From: CAYFQH01 sp964345215
Lineage (GTDB): Bacteria > Bacillota > Clostridia > Christensenellales > Aristaeellaceae
DNA: 64,000 nt
Reading direction: 5' to 3'
Assembly (NCBI GenBank): GCA_964345215.1
Contig: CAYFQH010000002.1
Coordinates: 23,736-87,735, forward strand
A program made the position numbers and the translations under genes. This document shows, piece after piece, positions 1 to 8,385 of this stretch. Each line of letters begins with the position of its first letter. Position 1 is the stretch's first letter. The notes under the pieces were generated by a model. It had not been told where the DNA came from. It did no database searches and was given only the letters and a program-made list of their open reading frames with translations.

Positions 1-1878
1 TGCCAGGCCTTCGTACAGGCTGTCTTCCTGCTGAGCAAGGCCTTTTTTAAGCCTTTGTATTTCATGTTCCTGAAGGCTGTGCCCTTCACTTCTTAACTTT
101 TTAAGCTCTGAAATAATGCCTTCGGACTCCCTTTTGGCATTTAAAACAATCCGCTTCGCCTCTTCCCGGGCCTTGCGCAGGTTCTCTTCCCGTTTTTGCT
201 CCAGCTCACGGCGCAGTTTTTCCGCTTCGTCCCGCAAGCGGATGGTTTCCTGCCTTGCCTCCTGGGCCAGCTGGTACTCTTTTTCAGCGATTTGCTGGTG
301 ATGCTGGGCGTTGGCGATCACATCTTCAAAACGGATGGTCTCCTGGCTTAAAAGTTCCCTGGCTGTATCAATTACTTCTTCACTCAAGCCCAATTTTCGT
401 GAAATTTCAAAGGCATTGCTCTTGCCGGGAATGCCGATGGACAGCCGGTAGGTTGGCCGCAGGGTTTCGATGTTAAATTCTACACTGGCATTTTCTACCC
501 CCGGGGTAGATAAGGCAAAGGCCTTTAACTCGCTATAGTGGGTGGTGGCCAGGGTGCGTATTTTGCGTTTGAGCAGTTTTTCTAAAATGCTTTGGGCCAG
601 GGCCGCTCCTTCGGTAGGGTCGGTGCCCGCTCCCAGCTCGTCAAACAAAACCAGGTCATCTTCTGCCACGTTTTGCATAATGGCAACAATATTTGTCATG
701 TGAGAGGAAAAGGTAGACAGGCTTTGTTCAATGCTCTGTTCATCCCCAATGTCGGCAAAAACCTGATTAAACACACACATTTCGGTGCCTGGGTCTGCCG
801 GCAGATGAAGCCCTGCCTGCATCATTAAGGTAAAAAGGCCTACGGTTTTAAGGGTTACGGTTTTCCCCCCCGTATTGGGGCCGGTAATCACCAGGGTAGT
901 AAAGTCTTCCCCCATCCACAAATCAATGGGTACCACAGCTTTAGGGTCGATTAAAGGGTGGCGGCCCCTTTTGATTTTTATAAAGCCCCTTTGGTTAATA
1001 TCGGGCTTTACCCCGTTCATCTGCCGGGAGAGGGCCCCTTTAGCAAAGATAAAATCCAGCTGGCTTAGCAAGTGTATGTTATGGATAATGGTCTCTTTTT
1101 CCGGGCCTACCAAGGCCGAAAGTTCGGCTAAAATCCGCTTAATCTCCTCCTGCTCTTTAGCAGCCCACTCTTTTAATTTGTTATTGATTTCAACCACAGC
1201 CATGGGCTCTATAAACAAGGTGGCCCCGCTTGATGACTGGTCGTGTACAAGGCCGGGCACAGCCCCCCTGTGCTCTTGCTTTACAGGCAGTACATACCGG
1301 TCATTTCGCATGGTTACAATCGGATCTTGCAGGTATTTTGAAAAACTGGTGCTGCGGATCATGCTATTTAGCTTTTCGCGCACTTTCTCGCTTGCCAGGC
1401 GCATTTGCCTGCGGATGTTAAACAGTTCGCTGCTGGCCCTATCGGCAATTTCATCTTCGCTTAAAATGGCATCGGTAATGGCCTGTTCCACCCTTTGAAG
1501 GCTGGTAATTTCTTCGGCCATGGCAGTAATCAGGGGGGCCTGGTTTTCTTTATGAACCAAAGCTGAACGCACCCCCCGGCCCGCCGCCAAACAGCCGGCT
1601 ACCTGAAGCAAGCTTTTAGGCGAAAGGCTGCCGCCTTTTTCGGCCAGTCCTACCTGGGGGCTTACATCGTCAAAATATAGCATGGGGCTGCCCCCCATGT
1701 AGCTTAAAAGAGACAGGGCCTCCTGGGTGTGGGCCTGGGTGGTATGGATTTGCCCTATATCGTTGGTAGGCACCAAAGCTTGGCACCGTTCCTTCCCCAG
1801 GGGGGTTAAGGCCAAGGCAATCAACTGCTGACGTATTTTATCAAACTCCAACACCCGTATATTTCGGTTCTCGTCCAT
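1..1878 (-). CDS. mutS2: Endonuclease MutS2, 3' end cut by window edge
   Basis: MutS-family ATPase that in Firmicutes acts on branched DNA and on collided ribosomes rather than in mismatch repair. The reading frame is open from an ATG at 1878 to the window edge, 626 residues of a family usually near 785. Visible are the core/lever region, the Walker A motif GPNTGGKT near residue 330, Walker B with LVLFDELGAGTDP near residue 410, and a long charged coiled coil after residue 510. The KOW and Smr nuclease domains expected at the C-terminus lie outside the window. A GAAAGGA ribosome binding site precedes the ATG. It is the third gene of a zapA-U32-mutS2 unit, 26 bases after the U32 gene. The family call is firm. 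Confidence 0.95.
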   Translation of the reverse strand, partial: MDENRNIRVLEFDKIRQQLIALALTPLGKERCQALVPTNDIGQIHTTQAHTQEALSLLSYMGGSPMLYFDDVSPQVGLAEKGGSLSPKSLLQVAGCLAAGRGVRSALVHKENQAPLITAMAEEITSLQRVEQAITDAILSEDEIADRASSELFNIRRQMRLASEKVREKLNSMIRSTSFSKYLQDPIVTMRNDRYVLPVKQEHRGAVPGLVHDQSSSGATLFIEPMAVVEINNKLKEWAAKEQEEIKRILAELSALVGPEKETIIHNIHLLSQLDFIFAKGALSRQMNGVKPDINQRGFIKIKRGRHPLIDPKAVVPIDLWMGEDFTTLVITGPNTGGKTVTLKTVGLFTLMMQAGLHLPADPGTEMCVFNQVFADIGDEQSIEQSLSTFSSHMTNIVAIMQNVAEDDLVLFDELGAGTDPTEGAALAQSILEKLLKRKIRTLATTHYSELKAFALSTPGVENASVEFNIETLRPTYRLSIGIPGKSNAFEISRKLGLSEEVIDTARELLSQETIRFEDVIANAQHHQQIAEKEYQLAQEARQETIRLRDEAEKLRRELEQKREENLRKAREEAKRIVLNAKRESEGIISELKKLRSEGHSLQEHEIQRLKKGLAQQEDSLYEGLA

Positions 1879-1904
1879 AGGTTGTCCTTTCTTCACGGCT
1901 ATCT

Positions 1905-4256
1905 TTATTCAACCCCACGGGCGAAATGCCCCTGGGTATTTTTTTTAATTGGGTTTTGGCTGTTCTTTCCCTCTCGCTTATCCATAAAGGCTTCAAAAAT
2001 TTGAAGCTGCTCCTCCGGGGGCTCTAGGGTAAAATCAAAGAGGATTGAGCGGTTTTGGCCCAGCCCCGCGATATGGGCAAACAAGCTGGTCGGCAAACTG
2101 TTTAAAAGTTCTACAGTGCAGCCTTCCTGCTGGTGCACCGGGATTAAGGGAAAGGTGTAGCCCTTACGGTCGGTAAGGGTTTTTCCAAGAAGGGCTTGCT
2201 TTGCCCCTGTCATGCACAAGGTGCATTTTTCGCGGCCCCTTTCAAGGCCCAGCCTGGTTCTTGCAGGGCAATGGTTTAAGGTCATCAGCCTGGTATGGCC
2301 GTAAACCTTGTACACCAAGGGCCGGTTAGCCGCCAGCTCCACTTCCCCCAGTTCCCTTTGGTTTAGCTCCGGCCAGGCTGTTTCAAAAACGGTTTGGTAG
2401 CGGCTCAGGGTTTCAAAGGCCTTTTTGTTCCAAATAGGCACCGTATCCAAAAGGGCGGTTTGTACAGAAAATTCCTGCCCTAGCTGGCCAATGTTGCCAA
2501 GGGCCACCCCTTCGATTTGGCTGTATTTTTTTATACTTTCGCTAATGGCTTTAAGGCTTGCGCTGCTAAGCTGAGTAGGTAAGGCCAACCAGCTGCCCTT
2601 GGGCAAGGCCAGCAGCTGGGCATCCAGCATGGGCAGCCTAAAGTCCCTTGGGGCGTACAAAAACAGCTGGGCCCCTCTTGCCAAAAATTGAGAGGCCAGG
2701 CCAAGGTTGCCGCTTTTTACAAGCACTTTTGGGGGTGTAAGGCTTTTACTTATTCCTTTTTGAAGGGTGTAAGGGGCGGGGCAAGGCTTTTCCCTTGCCA
2801 TCTCAAAGGCATTGATCCGCTTTGCGTTTAAAGCCTGAACCCCATCCGTGCGCAGTTGATTTAGCTTGGAAGGAGGCATAAAGGCCTTTTCTCCAATCAG
2901 TTCAAGAGCTGTTAAATGGTATGGGGTTTCCTTTAACTTTGACAAGTTTAAAAAAGCTGTTTCGTAGGTGAGGGCTGCCTTTTGAGCCGCCTCCACCACA
3001 TCCCCATAAACAACGGCTTCATGTTCACCGTCCTTAAGAATAAGCTGGCTTTTCTCCCCAGGGGCTACCCTAAGCTGGGCCGTAAGGCCAATGGTAGGGC
3101 GACGGCGAAGGCTGGCTTGCTTTAGCTGCTGTGCATCCCACAGGCGCATCACCCGGGTTCCTGGGCCCACAGCCATATCGGGGCGAAGCCGTACCTTTGC
3201 CTGATCCCCTTTAGGCACTTGGGGGCCGGAATAAGTGGTTTCACTTTCTGTTTTGCTCAAAAAGCGCAGGCCATCCTCCGGGTTTAAATCCTGCTCTACA
3301 AGCACAAAGGCGAAATTTTTTTCGACCCTTGTTACCTTGCCTATATAAACCCCTTGGTGGTTTACACGGGTTTCATCAATAATGGCCCCATCTTGGGCCC
3401 CAAGGGCATAGCCTTTGGTAAAGCCGCCCCGGTTAAACATTTGAGCTGTCCGGCGGCTTTCTTCTTCGCCGGCCTTTTGAAAGGAGCCGCTGGCCAAGCT
3501 GTTTATGCCCAGCCGGTAAGAGGCGGTAATTTCGCTTACATATTCGGGCCGTTTAACCCTCCCTTCAATTTTAAGAGAGGTCACCCCCGCCTCGGCCAAA
3601 AGATTCAGTTCATCCCGAAGGTTCATATCCCTTGGGGAAAGCCAGTTGCCCCACTGACCCTCATATTGATAAGGCAGGCGGCAAGCCTGGGCACAGCGGC
3701 CCCGGTTTCCACTGCGCCCTCCTACCATTCCCGAAAACAGGCACTGGCCGCTTTGGCTAACACACAGGGCGCCGTGTACAAATATTTCCGTTTCAATACC
3801 CGTTCGGGCTACTTCGCCAATGGTTTTAAGGCTATTTTCCCTGGCCAAAACCACCCGAGAAAAGCCCGCATCTTTTAAAAACATGGCTCCCTGCACATTG
3901 TGAATGGCCATTTGGGTGCTGGCATGGATAGGCAAATAGGGATAATGCTTTTTAATATAGGTTCCAACTCCAATATCCTGAACGATGACCCCGTCAACCT
4001 TTAGCCTGTTAAGGTTAAAAATCACCTCTTCCAGCTGAGGCATTTCCCTCTCTTTTACAAGGGTGTTCACAGTTACATAAACCTTTATATGCCAAAGGTG
4101 GCAAAGGCTGACTGCCTTTGCCAATTCTTCCAGTGTAAAATTTCCTGCTCCCGCCCTTGCCCCAAAGGCGGTATAAGCCAGGTACACCCCATCGGCGCCT
4201 GCGTCAATGGCAGCATGAAGGGCCTGAACATTTCCTGCAGGGGCTAATAATTCCAT
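1905..4256 (-). CDS. U32 family peptidase/RNA hydroxylase (DUF3656 type)
   Basis: 783-residue U32 protein with the N-terminal TIM-barrel signature MELLAPAG at residue 1 and a cysteine cluster at about residues 165-190 (GQCLFSGM followed by GRCAQAC), which in this family binds an iron-sulfur cluster. The length and long C-terminal part match the RlhA-like branch with a DUF3656 domain. Members of the family (E. coli RlhA, TrhP) hydroxylate cytidine or uridine in 23S rRNA or tRNA using prephenate; other members are called collagenase-like peptidases. The exact RNA target here cannot be told. Its start lies 6 bases after the zapA stop with no strong ribosome binding site, so translation is probably coupled. 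Confidence 0.85.
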   Translation of the reverse strand: MELLAPAGNVQALHAAIDAGADGVYLAYTAFGARAGAGNFTLEELAKAVSLCHLWHIKVYVTVNTLVKEREMPQLEEVIFNLNRLKVDGVIVQDIGVGTYIKKHYPYLPIHASTQMAIHNVQGAMFLKDAGFSRVVLARENSLKTIGEVARTGIETEIFVHGALCVSQSGQCLFSGMVGGRSGNRGRCAQACRLPYQYEGQWGNWLSPRDMNLRDELNLLAEAGVTSLKIEGRVKRPEYVSEITASYRLGINSLASGSFQKAGEEESRRTAQMFNRGGFTKGYALGAQDGAIIDETRVNHQGVYIGKVTRVEKNFAFVLVEQDLNPEDGLRFLSKTESETTYSGPQVPKGDQAKVRLRPDMAVGPGTRVMRLWDAQQLKQASLRRRPTIGLTAQLRVAPGEKSQLILKDGEHEAVVYGDVVEAAQKAALTYETAFLNLSKLKETPYHLTALELIGEKAFMPPSKLNQLRTDGVQALNAKRINAFEMAREKPCPAPYTLQKGISKSLTPPKVLVKSGNLGLASQFLARGAQLFLYAPRDFRLPMLDAQLLALPKGSWLALPTQLSSASLKAISESIKKYSQIEGVALGNIGQLGQEFSVQTALLDTVPIWNKKAFETLSRYQTVFETAWPELNQRELGEVELAANRPLVYKVYGHTRLMTLNHCPARTRLGLERGREKCTLCMTGAKQALLGKTLTDRKGYTFPLIPVHQQEGCTVELLNSLPTSLFAHIAGLGQNRSILFDFTLEPPEEQLQIFEAFMDKREGKNSQNPIKKNTQGHFARGVE

Positions 4257-4264
4257 TGCTATTT

Positions 4265-4534
4265 TTATTCCCGTCTTTCTATTGCGGCTTTACGGGCCAA
4301 GGTTAATTCACGCCTTAAACGGGTGTTTTCATCCTGGGCCTTTAGCAGTTCATCCCCTAAATTCAGGGCGGTTAAAACGACTACCATATTGCTGGGAAGC
4401 CTTGTCGCCTGCTCTACCTCTGATATTTTTCGATCCACATAAATGCCCACCCGATGGACATGTTCAGGGGGATCGGACGAGAGCAGGATATAGTCTTTTC
4501 CGGCAATGCGTACTTTTATTTTCTGCTTTTCCAT
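4265..4534 (-). CDS. zapA: Cell division protein ZapA
   Basis: 89-residue protein that fits ZapA, the small FtsZ-bundling factor of the divisome. The N-terminal half is the ZapA beta-alpha head (KIKVRIAGKDYILLSSDPPEH), followed by a helix containing MVVVLTALNLGDELL, which is the typical ZapA helix, and a short charged coiled coil at the C-terminus through which the family dimerises. AGGAGCC lies directly before the ATG. It opens a minus-strand unit with the U32 gene and mutS2, a gene order common in Firmicutes. A promoter is visible just upstream. Confidence 0.88.
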   Translation of the reverse strand: MEKQKIKVRIAGKDYILLSSDPPEHVHRVGIYVDRKISEVEQATRLPSNMVVVLTALNLGDELLKAQDENTRLRRELTLARKAAIERRE

Positions 4535-4555
4535 AGGCTCCTCCTTTGCCTTTCT

Positions 4556-4584
4556 ATTATACGCAATTTTGCTTCATCCTTCAA
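4556..4584 (-). promoter_or_regulatory. Sigma-A promoter of zapA-U32-mutS2
   Basis: Reading the minus strand, TTGAAG and TATAAT are separated by exactly 17 bases. The -10 box ends 22 bases before the zapA ATG, so the leader would be about 15 bases. Confidence 0.7.
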
Positions 4585-4679
4585 TCTTATCCTTTGTTTT
4601 TGCCCTTTTTCAAAAGGTTTTGCGTTTTTATCATTTACTTTTAATCCTTTTCGCCCTTTTACCTAAAGATGAGTCGTGG

Positions 4680-4694
4680 TATACTTACAGTATA
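4680..4694. promoter_or_regulatory. Inverted repeat TATACT-TAC-AGTATA before crtI-like gene
   Basis: A 6+3+6 perfect inverted repeat 23 bases before the ATG of the FAD oxidoreductase. TATACT could itself be the -10 box, which would place an operator over the promoter; I see no convincing -35 box. Function is inferred only from position. Confidence 0.35.
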
Positions 4695-4717
4695 AGTGTG
4701 AATAAAGGAGCACTAAA

Positions 4718-6208
4718 ATGAAAAAAGCAATCGTAATCGGGGCCAGCATTCCCGGTTTAGCCTGTGCCATACGGCTTCAAAAGGCCGGATATCAGGTGCG
4801 TATTTTTGAAAAAAATTCTTTTCCAGGCGGAAAAGTGCAAGGGTTTGAAAAGGATGGTTACCATTTTCAAATGGGGCCTACTTTTCTTTCCATGCCCCAA
4901 ATGGTGGAGGATTTGTTTAACTTTGCCGGAAAAGAGATAGATGAATATATTAGCCTTAGCCCCCTGGAACCCTTATACAGCGCTCATTTTAACCACAGTC
5001 CACAAAAAAGTTACCCTGTTTCTGCCGCTTTGTACCGCCTGGCCCCCCTAGCCGAAAAAATAGCCCCGGATGAGATAAAACATTTTTTTAGTTACCTGGG
5101 TGATGCCCAGCTGGGTTTTAACCGCAGCAAAAAAGCTTTTATCAGCAAAACCTTTAACCGCAGAAGGGATTTTTACAATGTTGCTACTTTAAAGCAAGCC
5201 CTTATCATAAAAACATTCACTACTTCGCGCAAATACCTTAAGGCCTTTGTAAAAAACCCCACCCTTGCCGATTTGTTTAGTTTTTACAGCCTGTTTGAGA
5301 ACCCCACTGCTTTAAACGGCCCTTCTTATTTTTCGTTTTGGCCTGCAACCGCCTTGACTTACGGCCTTTGGCATATTAAAAGAGGAATGGGTGCCCTTGC
5401 CCAAGCCCTCGAAAAGCTGTTTACCACCCTTGGGGGCAAGGTAGACTATAACAGCCCTGTAGACAAAATTTTAATTGAAAACCAAATGGCCTACGGAGTA
5501 CAGGTGGCCGACCAGCTGGCGCTGTCGGACTTTGTGGTTTGTGCTGCAGACTTCCCCTACGCCATCAAGCGCCTGGTAAGAAATCCTCATGTAAAGGGCC
5601 GGTACTCGGACGATAAAATCAACCAGATGGAGTATGGCCCTTCTGCCCTTTTATTTTGTTTTGGCACCAATAAAACCTACCCTATCAAAGGAGCCCATCA
5701 CTATTTTTTAAGCCGGGATATGGACCGGAACATCCTTCAAGTAAACCAGGGGATGATGCCCGAAGACCCTTCTTTTTACCTGCATTTGCCTACCAGGGAA
5801 GACCCGGATCTGGCCCCAGAAGGCTGTGATAGCTTGCGGGTTTTGATACCCTTGTCAAACCTGTCGGTCTCAAAATACGGCTGGGAAGAAGAGCGGATTA
5901 GAGAGTACAGGAAAAAGGTTTTAAACGTAATTGGTAAAATACCCGGTTTTGAAAACATTAAAAACGAAATTGTGGTGGAAAAAGTTTTTACGCCCCTTGA
6001 TTTTCAAAGCCTTTACAACGCCTATAACGGTGCTTGTTTCGGCCTTTCATCTCGGCTGAACCAAAGTTTATACAAGGCCCCTCAAGTAAAATATAAACTG
6101 TGCGAAAAATTATTTTTTGTCGGCAGCTCCCTGCACCCCGGCGCCGGTATTCCCTTTGTGCTTGAAGGGGCTAGAATAGCCGCAGATGAAATATTGGCAA
6201 CCCCTTAA
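4718..6208 (+). CDS. Phytoene desaturase-family FAD oxidoreductase
   Basis: 496-residue flavoprotein of the CrtI/CrtN/CrtO amine-oxidase-like superfamily. The N-terminus carries an FAD-binding Rossmann motif (GASIPGLACAIRLQKAGYQV, then FEKN), with GASIPG in place of the usual GxGxxG, and the C-terminus ends in the CrtI-type FVGSSLHPGAGIPFVLEGA signature. Family members desaturate or isomerise carotenoids and other lipids, or act as retinol saturases. No phytoene or squalene synthase is nearby, so carotenoid synthesis should not be assumed. A good AAAGGAG site precedes the ATG. The gene stands alone and ends in a terminator that overlaps its stop codon. Confidence 0.8.
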   Translation: MKKAIVIGASIPGLACAIRLQKAGYQVRIFEKNSFPGGKVQGFEKDGYHFQMGPTFLSMPQMVEDLFNFAGKEIDEYISLSPLEPLYSAHFNHSPQKSYPVSAALYRLAPLAEKIAPDEIKHFFSYLGDAQLGFNRSKKAFISKTFNRRRDFYNVATLKQALIIKTFTTSRKYLKAFVKNPTLADLFSFYSLFENPTALNGPSYFSFWPATALTYGLWHIKRGMGALAQALEKLFTTLGGKVDYNSPVDKILIENQMAYGVQVADQLALSDFVVCAADFPYAIKRLVRNPHVKGRYSDDKINQMEYGPSALLFCFGTNKTYPIKGAHHYFLSRDMDRNILQVNQGMMPEDPSFYLHLPTREDPDLAPEGCDSLRVLIPLSNLSVSKYGWEEERIREYRKKVLNVIGKIPGFENIKNEIVVEKVFTPLDFQSLYNAYNGACFGLSSRLNQSLYKAPQVKYKLCEKLFFVGSSLHPGAGIPFVLEGARIAADEILATP

Positions 6209-6225
6209 GGGTGCCAATTTTTTTT
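6194..6225 (+). terminator. Intrinsic terminator of crtI-like gene
   Basis: TTGGCAACCC pairs with GGGTGCCAA (one bulged A) around the TAA stop codon and is followed by eight T. Confidence 0.85.
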
Positions 6226-6278
6226 AGAAAATGCCCCACAAAAGGAGGGTCTGTAACGGCGGGAAGAGATTTTTACGA

Positions 6279-6336
6279 AAAACACGGAAAAACACTGAAC
6301 CGGTGCCCCCATTACAGGCATTTATAACCGTGTTTT
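6279..6336 (+). promoter_or_regulatory. Inverted repeat in the prs leader
   Basis: AAAACACGG (6279-6287) is the exact complement of CCGTGTTTT (6328-6336), which runs into ATTTTAC. This could be an attenuator or the terminator of a short leader transcript about 90 bases before prs. I do not recognise a known riboswitch class in the loop. Confidence 0.3.
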
Positions 6337-6423
6337 ATTTTACAGGGCCTTCTTTTATCCCGCCTGGCTTGTGCGGTGTTGCCTTTATATCAGCCCAGCA
6401 ATACACAGAAAGGATGGATTGCC

Positions 6424-7425
6424 ATGTTTGCGACTACCAACATGTCTATTTTTTCCGCTAGAAACGGCGAAGCCTTTGCAAGGGGGATTTGCCAGTACCT
6501 GAACAAATCCTTAAGCCCCAGCGAAGTTATCCGTTTTTCCGAAGGAACCAGCTTTGTCCGCTTTCATCAATCTGTGCGGGATAGGCATGTTTACCTGGTG
6601 GCCCCCATTGCCAAGGCCCCTAATGACGAAATGATGGAACTGCTTTTTTGGCTGGATGCCTTCCACCGTTCCAGTGCCAAATCCATTACCGTGATTATGC
6701 CCTATTTTGCCTATGCCAAAGGGGATAAAAAAGATGAGCCCCGGGTTTCGGTACGGGCAAGGGTTTGTGCCGATGCCATTCAAATGGCCGGAGCCGATCG
6801 AATGATGGTGATGGACTTACATGCCCCACAAATTGTGGGCTTTTTTACCACCCCCATGGACCATTTATACGCCCTGCCCATTTTATGCGAAACCATCAAG
6901 GGCATTAAGGCCCCTTTAAACAACATGGTTGTGGTTTCTCCCGATTTAGGCTATGTAAAGCAAGCCCATCGCTTTGGCGCTTATTTAAACCTGCCTGTGG
7001 CCATTGCCCATAAGACCCGAAAAGATCATAGTGAACAGGCCGAAATTCAAAGCATCATCGGCGATATTAAGGGCAAGGATGTTCTGGTGGTAGATGATTT
7101 TACCATCTCCGGCGGTACCTTGTGCGATTTGGCCCGAAACTTGAAGGAAAAGGGCGCCGGCCGCATTTTTGTTGCCCTGTCTCATAACGTGATCACAAAA
7201 GAAGGGGCTCGGCGGATTCACGAAAGCCCCATTGAGTGGGTCCTTTCAACGGACACGGTGGATAACCACAACATTTTGGGCAACCCTAAATTTTGCACTG
7301 TATCCGTTGCCCCTCTCTTTGCAGAAACGATTCGCCGCTTTCACGACAACGAATCCATCTCCCCCTTGTTTACCTCCGTGCCTGAAAATTTGATCCAAGG
7401 CTGCCATACGGCAGAACTAGAATAA
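6424..7425 (+). CDS. prs: Ribose-phosphate pyrophosphokinase (PRPP synthetase)
   Basis: Makes PRPP from ribose 5-phosphate and ATP for purine, pyrimidine, His, Trp and NAD synthesis in the cytoplasm. The 333-residue protein keeps the two-domain Prs fold and the PRPP-binding loop VLVVDDFTISGGTL at about residues 219-232; the usual loop reads DDxxDTGGT, so this copy diverges, and the usual KRR catalytic segment appears as HKTRKDH. It therefore belongs to the divergent clostridial branch, and a second, standard prs may exist elsewhere in the genome. I place the start at 6424, after GAAAGGA, rather than at the in-frame ATG 48 bases upstream. It is a single-gene unit with its own terminator. Confidence 0.82.
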   Translation: MFATTNMSIFSARNGEAFARGICQYLNKSLSPSEVIRFSEGTSFVRFHQSVRDRHVYLVAPIAKAPNDEMMELLFWLDAFHRSSAKSITVIMPYFAYAKGDKKDEPRVSVRARVCADAIQMAGADRMMVMDLHAPQIVGFFTTPMDHLYALPILCETIKGIKAPLNNMVVVSPDLGYVKQAHRFGAYLNLPVAIAHKTRKDHSEQAEIQSIIGDIKGKDVLVVDDFTISGGTLCDLARNLKEKGAGRIFVALSHNVITKEGARRIHESPIEWVLSTDTVDNHNILGNPKFCTVSVAPLFAETIRRFHDNESISPLFTSVPENLIQGCHTAELE

Positions 7426-7433
7426 AATAACTT

Positions 7434-7484
7434 AAAAAAGGCCTCCTGTGCTTCACGTGTTTTGCAGAGGCCTTTTTTGTTTTT
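7434..7484 (+). terminator. Intrinsic terminator of prs
   Basis: AAAAAAGGCCTC pairs with GAGGCCTTTTTT across a 20-base loop, ending in a T run. It would also work for the opposite strand. Confidence 0.85.
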
Positions 7485-7493
7485 AACCTAGGT

Positions 7494-8224
7494 TTAAAGT
7501 TCGGGTTTTTCTTTGCGGATGAGCAACTTTTCAACCCAACCTTTTTTGTATTTTAGTGAAATGTAGCCGATAACCGCCACCACGGCACTGCCAATACTAT
7601 TGATCATAAAATCTCCCATGGTATCTTTCAAGGCGGCCCTGCCCACAAAAGGGGTTCCATCTTCCATTAAAAACTTTTGCATGTTCAACCCAAAGATTCC
7701 ATCCATACCGTACTCATAAAATTCCCAAAAATACCCAGTGTAGCAGCAAACATAAAGGAAAACAGGGCCACAAACAGGGGGCTTAATTTTAGCATTTGGG
7801 TTTGGGAGCGGTTAAGTACATCAATAAAAGAGAAGGCCAGGGCACCCAGCATGGCCCCTGAGGTTGCGTGCAAAAGCATATCAAAGTTTTTAAAACGGTA
7901 GTAAAAGCTTTGAACCTCACCCAAGTAAATGGCCGCGTACAAAAACACAACGTATAATATCACCATTAAAGAGGGAATTTCAAGCTTCCATCTTCGGCTG
8001 ACCCAACCGGGAAGGAGCATGGCAACAATACCCAGCACACATTGAAGGATCATCAGCACATAGTCGCTTTTTGTTTTTTCCCCCAGTTCATCTCCTGCTA
8101 TAGGGCTTTGAATCAGCCTTACCACAATAAAAACAATGGAGCCCACCAAGGTTAAAAACACAATCCAAGAAATAATATGAAGCACCTTGCTTTCACTTTT
8201 TGCCGGTCCTTTTGCACCATTCAT
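7494..8224 (-). pseudogene. Multi-pass membrane protein gene broken by a single-base frameshift
   Basis: Two overlapping frames make one protein of about 240 residues. The first (start 8224, after GGGGTGAGG) has four to five hydrophobic segments; the second begins inside it with MDGIFGLNMQKF and ends at 7494. One extra A in the A5 run at 7727-7731 would restore TLGIFWEFYEYGMDGIFGLNMQ, the motif seen in a family of clostridial integral membrane proteins with an acidic FWEFYE motif. As written, the first frame ends in IFGNFMSTVWMESLG. The function of the family is unknown to me. A sequencing error, a true mutation or a slippery homopolymer are all possible. Confidence 0.8.
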
Positions 8225-8306
8225 TTCCCTCACCCCTTTTGAATTCATATTTTAGCCGAGTTTATGCCATATAGTAAGACCTGCTTTTGTGCAATAAATA
8301 ACATTC

Positions 8307-8334
8307 TTGACGAAGAGGGAACCTTTGTTACAAT
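8307..8334 (+). promoter_or_regulatory. Sigma-A promoter of the [FeFe] hydrogenase
   Basis: TTGACG and TACAAT are separated by 16 bases, 52 bases before the hydrogenase ATG. Confidence 0.65.
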
Positions 8335-8385
8335 AAGTAAGGACCCTTTCAGATTTTTGCAATTATAAGTATAGGAGGCCTGTAT

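Noticed and set aside
875..1498. 207-codon plus-strand frame opposite mutS2
   Set aside because: Shadow of mutS2; composition mirrors the antisense of a conserved ATPase.
3354..3878. Long plus-strand frame inside the U32 gene
   Set aside because: Antisense shadow of a well-supported coding gene; no initiation signal and no recognisable domain.
6231..6461. 76-codon frame before prs
   Set aside because: Overlaps the prs start and the preceding terminator; no ribosome binding site at its ATG and no patterned sequence.
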